A stretch of 42,288 nt of DNA from Candidatus Levybacteria bacterium RIFCSPLOWO2_12_FULL_41_12 (lineage in GTDB: Bacteria; Patescibacteriota; Microgenomatia; Levybacterales; UBA12049). Below are positions 31,306 to 37,802 of the stretch, piece after piece. The position numbers were made by a program, and so were the translations under genes. The stretch lies in NCBI GenBank assembly GCA_001784155.1, contig MFPL01000009.1, positions 1-42,288 of the forward strand, written 5' to 3'. The notes beneath the pieces were generated by a model, which ran no database searches, was not told the origin of the DNA, and was given only the letters and a program-made list of their open reading frames with translations. Each line of letters starts with the position of its first letter. Within the stretch, counting starts at the first letter, position 1.

Positions 31306-32499
31306 CTATTTATATTGATTTTTCTTTAACCCATCAAATTTAGCGGCCATAGTTGGATTGCCTTTGGTTAATTTTTTGATTGTAAGATCCTCTGCTTTGT
31401 TATTGGCTATGCGATAGTGATCATCGGCTTTTTGCAGATTCTCTTTGGTTTTTTGTAGTTGAGCTATAGAATTATCAATGTTTTTAATAGCATCTATAAA
31501 TCGATCGTGGGCGAGCAAATAGCTTCGACCAAAAGCATTCTTAAACTCGACTAGCTCATTCTCAAAGTTTGCAACATCAATGTTTTGATTGCGAACCATA
31601 GCGAGTTCTGCTTTATATTGGAGTGAATTAAGGGCAGCATTACGCAGAAGAGTAATCATTGGAATAAAGAATTGAGGGCGTATGACATACATTTTGTTGT
31701 AACGATGGGATACATCTACGATGCCAGTGTTATACAGTTCGCTTTCTAATTCGAGTAGAGAGACTAACACTGCATATTCGCATTTTTTCTCGGTCCTATC
31801 CTTATCAAGCTCTTTTAAGAAATCTTCATTGCGCCTTTTAATAGCTGTCTCTTCGTTTTCATTTTTCATCTCAAACATAATTGAGATAAATTCATTGCCT
31901 TGCTCATCGGATTCGCGATAGATGTAGTCGCCTTTACTGCCGCTACTAGCATCATTATCTTTGTCAAAGATGGCGTATTTGAAGGCTGTTGATCGTAACT
32001 TTTCAAATTCAATTTCACAATGCTGCTCTAGAGTCTCGCCCAACATTTTCGTGGAGAGTTTTGTCTTCATATCCTTAAGGCGTTCTATTTCCTCTTTGTA
32101 GCTTATCTCTATCGACTCCTTTTGTATCTTAATCTGATCACGTTCTTTTTCAATTGGGTCAACAGCTTTAATTATGGCGAGTTCTTGCGCTTGACTACTA
32201 TTTTCGATCTGATCTTCAAGCCTGGTTATTTTTTGATCTTTCTCAGCGATAACCTCTTTTACTTTGATTTCCAATCGGAGATCGCTTTCACGCTTTATCT
32301 GCTCTGTCTCCTTTTGTAGTGCGTCTTGTAGTGCGTCATTAAATTCTTTACGTCTAATAGAGTTCACAACTGCTGTTATAGTTGTCTTGTCGATATCAAG
32401 ATCATGGAGTGACTTCAGGTCAATTAAATCGCCTTTATTGGCATCTTCTTGGAGGACAAGAGTATTTTCGTCTCGTATGGATACTTTTATGGTTTTCAT
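31306..32499 (-). CDS. DUF2130 protein: coiled coil plus nuclease-like domain
   Basis: The 397-residue protein has a long charged coiled coil (about 50-160). The DUF2130 domain follows, with L-G-E-T-L-E-Q-H-C-E-I-E-F and G-D-Y-I-Y-R-E followed by I-S-I-M-F-E-M-K-N-E. The G-D and E-x-K spacing resembles a PD-(D/E)XK nuclease core. A second coiled segment ends the protein. Role in the cell is unknown. Usual family members begin with a zinc-ribbon-like C-x-x-C segment. Here that segment is encoded separately by the tiny gene three bases upstream. Confidence 0.82.
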   Translation of the reverse strand: MKTIKVSIRDENTLVLQEDANKGDLIDLKSLHDLDIDKTTITAVVNSIRRKEFNDALQDALQKETEQIKRESDLRLEIKVKEVIAEKDQKITRLEDQIENSSQAQELAIIKAVDPIEKERDQIKIQKESIEISYKEEIERLKDMKTKLSTKMLGETLEQHCEIEFEKLRSTAFKYAIFDKDNDASSGSKGDYIYRESDEQGNEFISIMFEMKNENEETAIKRRNEDFLKELDKDRTEKKCEYAVLVSLLELESELYNTGIVDVSHRYNKMYVIRPQFFIPMITLLRNAALNSLQYKAELAMVRNQNIDVANFENELVEFKNAFGRSYLLAHDRFIDAIKNIDNSIAQLQKTKENLQKADDHYRIANNKAEDLTIKKLTKGNPTMAAKFDGLKKNQYK

Positions 32500-32502
32500 A
32501 AT

Positions 32503-32634
32503 CTATTTGGGATATTGTAATCTATATCCTAGCTTATATTTTTCTTGAGAGCGAACTTTCTCCTGTAATTCATGAACTATTGCTTCTGACAGTTCGACCT
32601 TTTTTTTGCAATGAGGACAAATGATAGAATCCAT
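32503..32634 (-). CDS. 43-residue CxxC protein upstream of the DUF2130 gene
   Basis: The frame encodes M-D-S-I-I-C6-P-H-C9-K-K-K-V-E-L-S-E-A-I, then a helical charged stretch ending Y-P-K. The C-P-H-C and following L-S-E-A-I resemble the N-terminal part of many DUF2130 proteins. Promoter elements TTGAAA (32671-32666) and TATATT (32648-32643), 17 bases apart, end eight bases before its ATG. Its stop is three bases before the DUF2130 start. It is probably translated with DUF2130 and may act as its detached half zinc ribbon. Confidence 0.6.
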   Translation of the reverse strand: MDSIICPHCKKKVELSEAIVHELQEKVRSQEKYKLGYRLQYPK

Positions 32635-32642
32635 TAAAGTTT

Positions 32643-32671
32643 AATATACCCCCCAATCGTATTATTTTCAA
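32643..32671 (-). promoter_or_regulatory. Promoter of the CxxC peptide-DUF2130 pair
   Basis: On the minus strand TTGAAA and TATATT are 17 bases apart and the ATG at 32634 follows after eight bases. This makes the short gene, not DUF2130, the first cistron. Confidence 0.68.
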
Positions 32672-32705
32672 CCCTTCAAATTTATTCAGGGTAAAGCATC
32701 ATAAA

Positions 32706-32735
32706 TTGACACAAAAACTTTTTTTCTGCTACTCT
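32706..32735 (+). promoter_or_regulatory. Promoter of the holin-like gene
   Basis: TTGACA (32706-32711) and TACTCT (32730-32735) are 18 bases apart. The ATG at 32746 comes ten bases after the -10 box. Confidence 0.6.
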
Positions 32736-32745
32736 TTACTTAAGA

Positions 32746-33150
32746 ATGAAATCCTTCATAAGGTCGGCTTCGATAAACGGTCTTTCTCTATTTGCTCTAG
32801 GGCAGGGTCTGGAGGGAGTCGTTGTTACCGGAGGTTTAAGAACGTATGTTTTGGGAGGAATAATCCTTTCAATTCTTAGCGTTACTCTAAAGCCTCTGTT
32901 CGGTCTTATCTCGCTTCCTTTAAATATGGTTACATTGGGAATGTTTTCTTTTTTTTCAAACGCTATTCTTCTATATATCCTGACAATTCTTGTGACTGAA
33001 ATAAAAATATCTGCTTTTACTTTTCCAGGATATTCTACGGCTGGCTTTATAATTCCCGAAATCCACTTTAATTCTCTTTTTGCATATGTAATTTCTGCCT
33101 CGGTTCTCTCTCTAGTTCAGGGGTTTATTAACTGGGTGATTAAGCGCTAA
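32746..33150 (+). CDS. Phage holin family (4-TM, superfamily IV) membrane protein
   Basis: The 134-residue protein has four hydrophobic helices. Features of the PF04020-type family are L-G-G-I-I-L-S-I-L-S-V-T-L-K-P and a following L-P-L-N-M-V-T-L-G-M-F-S-F-F-S-N-A. Although named after phage holins, these proteins are normal chromosomal genes in most bacteria and their role is unclear. No phage gene is near. It stands 41 bases before secG, which has its own promoter. Confidence 0.85.
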   Translation: MKSFIRSASINGLSLFALGQGLEGVVVTGGLRTYVLGGIILSILSVTLKPLFGLISLPLNMVTLGMFSFFSNAILLYILTILVTEIKISAFTFPGYSTAGFIIPEIHFNSLFAYVISASVLSLVQGFINWVIKR

Positions 33151-33153
33151 GAC

Positions 33154-33183
33154 TTGCGCAGGGGCCTTGGGAAAAGTTATAAT
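33154..33183 (+). promoter_or_regulatory. Promoter of secG
   Basis: TTGCGC (33154-33159) and TATAAT (33178-33183) are 18 bases apart. The ATG at 33192 follows after eight bases, giving a leaderless transcript. Confidence 0.7.
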
Positions 33184-33191
33184 GACCCTCA

Positions 33192-33407
33192 ATGGTTCTT
33201 TTTATTTTTGAAATTATAATTGCTGCCGCACTAATCGGAGTTATCCTTCTTCAAATGCAGGGATCGGGTCTTTCCGCTAGCTTCGGAGGTTCTGGTGGGG
33301 AGTTTTACAGAAGTAGGCGAAGCATGGAGAAAATTCTGGTTTGGGCTACGATAATTCTAGCAACGCTTTTTGCCGTGCTTTCTCTTTTACTTCTAATACC
33401 CCGTTAA
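33192..33407 (+). CDS. secG: Preprotein translocase subunit SecG
   Basis: The 71-residue protein has the two-helix SecG layout (about 3-22 and 49-68). The connecting loop holds the hallmark L-L-Q-M-Q-G-S-G-L-S-A-S-F-G-G. SecG joins SecY and SecE to help SecA-driven export. The next gene, an exported solute-binding-type protein, starts nine bases later and is probably on the same message. Confidence 0.93.
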   Translation: MVLFIFEIIIAAALIGVILLQMQGSGLSASFGGSGGEFYRSRRSMEKILVWATIILATLFAVLSLLLLIPR

Positions 33408-33416
33408 GAAAAGAGT

Positions 33417-34775
33417 ATGATTTTTTTAAAAAGGAAAAGACTGGTAGTCTGGTTGCTTAAGGCGTATCTAAAAAGATGGGGAAAGACGATTCTCGTATCT
33501 TTTATTTTGGGTCTCATATTCTTTTCCTTTGCTTTTCTTAACAGATCGTTTCTTCTCTCTAAGGTTCCCTTTTCTGTCGAGGAAGAACGGATTGGAATAG
33601 CAGGAGCTCTTACGATAGATGATCTGCCAGCGGAGGTGCTTGATAGGGTATCAATTGGCCTTACCAGGGTTTCATCGGACGGAAGGGTCTCTCCCGCAGC
33701 TTCTGAAAAATGGGAAATAAAAGATGACGGAAGAACTTACGTATTCTATTTAAGGGACGATATATATTTTTCAGACGGTGAAAAATTAACTTCCAGGCTA
33801 ATTAATTATGACTTTACGGATGTTACGGTACAGCGTCCGGCAGAGAAAGTAATTGTATTTAAGCTCAAAGATCCCTACACGCCATTCATAGTTACCGCTT
33901 CGAGAAAGATATTTAAAAAGAACTTTATAGGGCTTGGCGAATACAGACTCACGGACGTAAAGACTAATGGAGAATTTATACAGTCGGTAAAATTAACTTC
34001 TGTAAAAGACCGCAAAAAAGTAATTTATCAATTTTATCCAACACAAGAGGCGCTTAAAAACGCGTTTGTTCTAGGTGAAGTCACAAAGGTTTTAGACATT
34101 AACGATACTGTAGTCTACGGCACGAATCTTGCTTCTTTTAGAAATGCCAAGATATCAAAAGGCGTAAACGAAAACAAGCTTGTGACTGTTTTCTATAATA
34201 CCCAGGACAAAGTTCTTTCAGATAAAAAAATAAGAAAGGCTCTCACGTATTCTCTTCCAGACCAGTTTAAATATGGGAGACGTAATTTTCTATCTTTTCC
34301 CGAAGGCTCTTGGGGAGCAGAGTTGGTATCAGGCATTCCGAAGAGAGATTTAGAGCACGCGAAGACACTTCTTTCGGACAGTAGCGCTTCAGATTCCGGA
34401 AAGCTTGTTTTAGAACTTAAGACCTTGCCTCAGTATGAAAACGTGGCAGAAGACGTGAAGAAAGTATGGGCGGAGCTTGGCGTTAGTGTAAAAATAGAAA
34501 AAATAGATACGGTGCCTGATGTTTTTCAAGTTTTTTTAGGCGAGTTCTTTGTTCCTAAAGATCCGGACCAATATGCCCTTTGGCATTCGGATCAATCAAG
34601 TAACATAAGTAAATATAAAAACCTAAGAATCGATAAGCTCCTAGAGGACGGAAGAAAGACAGTAGATTTAAATGAGAGAAAAAAGATTTATGCTGATTTC
34701 CAAAAGTATTTGCTTGATGATGCCCCTGCGTCCTTTCTATTCTTCCCCTTTGTCTATAAGGTCGAGCGGAAGTAG
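33417..34775 (+). CDS. Membrane-anchored family 5 solute-binding protein
   Basis: The 452-residue protein has an N-terminal anchor (about 25-45) instead of a lipobox. An SBP_bac_5 (peptide/nickel-binding, DppA/OppA-like) domain follows. Family features are G-L-T-R-V, the A-x-x-W-E-I-x-D-D-G-R-T-Y-V-F-Y-L-R-D block and F-S-D-G-E. It is shorter than typical OppA (about 500-550). No permease or ATPase is adjacent, so its transporter partner is elsewhere or absent. The last 22 bases overlap the end of convergent uvrC. Confidence 0.88.
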   Translation: MIFLKRKRLVVWLLKAYLKRWGKTILVSFILGLIFFSFAFLNRSFLLSKVPFSVEEERIGIAGALTIDDLPAEVLDRVSIGLTRVSSDGRVSPAASEKWEIKDDGRTYVFYLRDDIYFSDGEKLTSRLINYDFTDVTVQRPAEKVIVFKLKDPYTPFIVTASRKIFKKNFIGLGEYRLTDVKTNGEFIQSVKLTSVKDRKKVIYQFYPTQEALKNAFVLGEVTKVLDINDTVVYGTNLASFRNAKISKGVNENKLVTVFYNTQDKVLSDKKIRKALTYSLPDQFKYGRRNFLSFPEGSWGAELVSGIPKRDLEHAKTLLSDSSASDSGKLVLELKTLPQYENVAEDVKKVWAELGVSVKIEKIDTVPDVFQVFLGEFFVPKDPDQYALWHSDQSSNISKYKNLRIDKLLEDGRKTVDLNERKKIYADFQKYLLDDAPASFLFFPFVYKVERK

Positions 34776-36043
34776 GATTTATCTCTTAGCTTTTTGTGGT
34801 AAGTTATAGCAAATCGGTGTGCTTCATCCCGGATTTTCTTAAGTAGATTAAATGCGGGAATCTTTGAAAATTTAATTTCTTTAAAATCTTCCGTAATTAT
34901 TGTTTCCTGCCTTTTTGCAAGCCCAATCAGGGGAATCTTTAATTCGTACTCCAAAAGAATTTTTTTAGCGCTACTTACCTGCCCTTTGCCTCCATCGACA
35001 ACAATGAGGTCCGGGTGCGGCCAATCGTTTTTAAACCTTCTCCTCAGTACTTCTTTAATCATTTCGAAATCATTGGGAATAACAATTGGTGGATTTTTTA
35101 TACGAAAACGTCTGTATGAAGATGAATCCCTCTGCCCGCGGGTAAAAACTACCATAGATCCTGTGGCAAATTTCCCTGAAATATTTGAAATATCATAGCA
35201 CTCAATTCTTTCAAGACGTTTAATTCCTACACCGTTTTCTTTAAGAATTTGCTTTAAGCTTTCGGTCTCCTTGGCATAAATATCTTCGATTAGGTTTGGA
35301 TTAACCTCATACCTGAAGGGATTTATCGCAGGTGAAGTTATTCTGAGGATAGCATTGATTTTCCGCTGGGCTTTTTCCGCCTCTTCATAGTTTTCCCGTT
35401 CACTAAATGATTCTCTTTCTTTTTCAAGCTCTAAAGTTATGCTCTTGGTTTTTCCATCTAGAAACTGCGTGATATGTCTGATGTTTTTTCTGTATTCCTT
35501 ATAAGAATCTTGCGAATCAAATACATAAGGGCACGGACAAAGCCCCAGGTGGTTATAAAGACACACTCTTTTGGGGTGATTAATGACTGACTGATAAGGA
35601 AAAATTTTTCTAATTAGTTTAAGAACCGTATATAGGTCTTTTGAGCTGGGATAGGGGCCAAAATATATAGAGTCTTTATCGTCCGACCTTCTAGCTACTA
35701 AAACTTTTGGATATCTGTCCTTTTTAGTTATTTTCACAAACGGGTATGCTTTTCCGTCAGTGAGTCGGGTATTGTATTTAGGTGAATATTTTTTGATTAG
35801 ACTTGCTTCAAGCAAAAAGGACTCAATCTCCGATTGAACTTCGATATATTTTATTTTTCTAATTTTTTCTACAAGTGCTTTGGTTTTTGGTTCTAGGTGT
35901 TTTGGGCTCCTGAAGTAGGATGAGGCCCGGTCTTTCAGATTTCTTGCTTTACCGACGTAGAGTACCCTATTCTCGTTGTCGAGAAAGATGTAGGCGCCGG
36001 AGTTTTTTGGCAACGATAATGCTTGTGATAGTAAAGATTCCAA
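34754..36043 (-). CDS. uvrC: Excinuclease subunit UvrC, short form
   Basis: The 429-residue protein has the N-terminal GIY-YIG nuclease (G-A-Y-I-F to Y-V-G-K-A, residues 16-33). The Cys cluster region C-L-Y-N-H-L-G-L-C-P-C-P, a UVR motif (about 205-235) and the RNase H-like nuclease with C-Y-D-I-S-N, V-V-D-G-G-K-G-Q and R-D-E-A-H-R-F follow. It stops right after the RNase H-like domain. The C-terminal helix-hairpin-helix pair of the usual 600-residue UvrC is missing. The first 77 bases overlap the upstream transglutaminase-like gene in another frame. UvrC makes both incisions in nucleotide excision repair. The gene lies in one group with uvrA. Confidence 0.94.
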   Translation of the reverse strand: MESLLSQALSLPKNSGAYIFLDNENRVLYVGKARNLKDRASSYFRSPKHLEPKTKALVEKIRKIKYIEVQSEIESFLLEASLIKKYSPKYNTRLTDGKAYPFVKITKKDRYPKVLVARRSDDKDSIYFGPYPSSKDLYTVLKLIRKIFPYQSVINHPKRVCLYNHLGLCPCPYVFDSQDSYKEYRKNIRHITQFLDGKTKSITLELEKERESFSERENYEEAEKAQRKINAILRITSPAINPFRYEVNPNLIEDIYAKETESLKQILKENGVGIKRLERIECYDISNISGKFATGSMVVFTRGQRDSSSYRRFRIKNPPIVIPNDFEMIKEVLRRRFKNDWPHPDLIVVDGGKGQVSSAKKILLEYELKIPLIGLAKRQETIITEDFKEIKFSKIPAFNLLKKIRDEAHRFAITYHKKLRDKSYFRSTL

Positions 36044-37802
36044 TTAAAACACCTCCTAGAATTAAATAGTAGTTTAGGAAGATTGGGGAGACTTTGATTT
36101 TGACATCATCTTCTTTGCTACCGAGGCTAATTTTAATATTATCGGTTCTGTTTGTCAAAAACGGAGTTTTGTTAAACGATAATACCACTTCTTTCTTGCC
36201 GAAGGGAGGAATATTTTCTATTAGGTGGAATGGTTTTTTAGGGGTAAGAATCTGGGAACTTGCAGTAAGAATTCCCTCATCAAACATCTCGCCGTTATTA
36301 TTTTCTACGATTACTACTCCCTCAATTGAAAGACCGGCTGTATATTTTTTGTTAAACAGAGGCTTGAGTGATATATTTACCGGAGTTTTCTTATATGTTC
36401 TTTCAAGGGATACTTCAACGTTTTTTACAGACTCATTCCCAGCAAATTTATATCCCCCGGCGGGTATTGGGTACTGACTGTCTATTCCTCTTATGACAAA
36501 AGCAAAGTGATCGAAGTCGAGAGTTTTAAAGTAGTCAACTCCGTTAGTTGTATTCCCCCATGTAGGATCTACCATAATCCAGGCCCTGCGTTTTGAATCG
36601 TAATACTCGGGCCAGGCGTGTAAAACGTCTTTAATTAGGGATAAGGGGCGTTCGCTTGAGTTAGCAGTGTATGCGAATCCGTTAACCTCACGGGCCGGAA
36701 TTCCCGCAGCTCGGGACAGGGCTATAAAAAGATCTGAAAATTCAAGGCATACCGCAGAATCAGGCTTATTAAGAGCATCTAGTGCCCCTAGCCTTACTTG
36801 ACCTTTTTTTACCCGCTGAAAATCATATTTAAGGGTCTTAAGCGTGTAATTGTAAATTGCCTCAGGCGTTTTTAGCTCTTTTGCATGTCTTTGTATTTTT
36901 GGATCATTTGTCTGCCAGTATTTTGTAGGCTTCAAATATTCCGAAAGGTCTTCGCTTTTGACTTCTTGGGGCTTAGGGTTTAAATAAACCTGAGCGTTTC
37001 CCAGCACGTTTACCTCGATACGCTCCCGGGATTTAAGACTGAACTGCGCAAGCCAGTTCCCATCCCTATCTACCACTACATCTGTCGGCTTGGGTAGAAT
37101 GTCATCAATTGAAACATTTTGGTAGTTGGTTGAGGGAGGGAGGGCTATCTCTGTACGTACAGGAAAAAGGTTCGCGTTTTCAAGCTGATACCTTAGGTTA
37201 AATCTATAGACTTGATAGTCTCCATACGCCATTGAGATGCCTGAATTTCCCAGGTCTTTTTTATCAAAAACTACAGTGTTGGAGGATGATGTGGCGACCC
37301 TTTTAATGTCGGGTTTTATGTAGACGGGACTTCCCAAGGACTGCGGTACTATTACAGATGAGCTGAATTTGTCAAAATCGTTACTGTCTGAAAGTCCCGG
37401 AATGTTTACCTCCCAAATCCTGCCCTGGCTTTGTGCTACTTCAAATGTATCAAAAGAAATTGAAAAATTAAGCTTTTGATCTTTCCCGACAACCCTTTGG
37501 TTAAATCTAAGTTTAAGTTCAGTTCCCCGGTCGTTTTCTGTTTTCTCAACACCGATTGGTCCTTCTCCGTCAGAGGCTTGTATGTTTTCAAGATTCTTAA
37601 AACCAACAACAAGCGTATAGGAGGACGCGTATGAATCACCGCTTTTGTTTATGAGGGAATTATTGAATCTAACATTTGTTCTGCCTGTATTCTGGATAGT
37701 ATAAATAGCATTAGACTCCGTAGAAAAAAATTCTGAAGCAAAAGCGTTTTTAGGAAAGAAAATGATCAAGAGGAGAAAAAGGGACAGTAATATCTTTTTC
37801 AT
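35967..37802 (-). CDS. Exported transglutaminase-like domain protein
   Basis: The 611-residue protein starts with a clear signal peptide (cleavage likely after N-A-F-A-S, about residue 23). A large beta-rich region (about 30-290) leads to a transglutaminase-like core with triad C352 (S-A-V-C-L-E-F), H395 (V-L-H-A-W-P) and D412 (M-V-D-P-T-W-G). A beta domain and one C-terminal membrane helix (about 580-600) follow. It is probably a surface-bound thiol protease or cross-linker of cell-envelope proteins. The start overlaps the uvrA stop by one base, while the end overlaps uvrC by 77 bases. Position between DNA repair genes seems accidental to function. Confidence 0.88.
   Translation of the reverse strand: MKKILLSLFLLLIIFFPKNAFASEFFSTESNAIYTIQNTGRTNVRFNNSLINKSGDSYASSYTLVVGFKNLENIQASDGEGPIGVEKTENDRGTELKLRFNQRVVGKDQKLNFSISFDTFEVAQSQGRIWEVNIPGLSDSNDFDKFSSSVIVPQSLGSPVYIKPDIKRVATSSSNTVVFDKKDLGNSGISMAYGDYQVYRFNLRYQLENANLFPVRTEIALPPSTNYQNVSIDDILPKPTDVVVDRDGNWLAQFSLKSRERIEVNVLGNAQVYLNPKPQEVKSEDLSEYLKPTKYWQTNDPKIQRHAKELKTPEAIYNYTLKTLKYDFQRVKKGQVRLGALDALNKPDSAVCLEFSDLFIALSRAAGIPAREVNGFAYTANSSERPLSLIKDVLHAWPEYYDSKRRAWIMVDPTWGNTTNGVDYFKTLDFDHFAFVIRGIDSQYPIPAGGYKFAGNESVKNVEVSLERTYKKTPVNISLKPLFNKKYTAGLSIEGVVIVENNNGEMFDEGILTASSQILTPKKPFHLIENIPPFGKKEVVLSFNKTPFLTNRTDNIKISLGSKEDDVKIKVSPIFLNYYLILGGVLIGIFTITSIIVAKKLRRLHLSRQRE

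Noticed and set aside
32643-32665. Second CsoR operator (ATACCCCCC) before the DUF2130 unit
   Set aside because: Only the left half matches; there is no GGGTAT partner, so the inverted repeat is absent.
32746-33150. Prophage remnant because of the holin-like gene
   Set aside because: The family is a common chromosomal membrane protein and no other phage gene is nearby.
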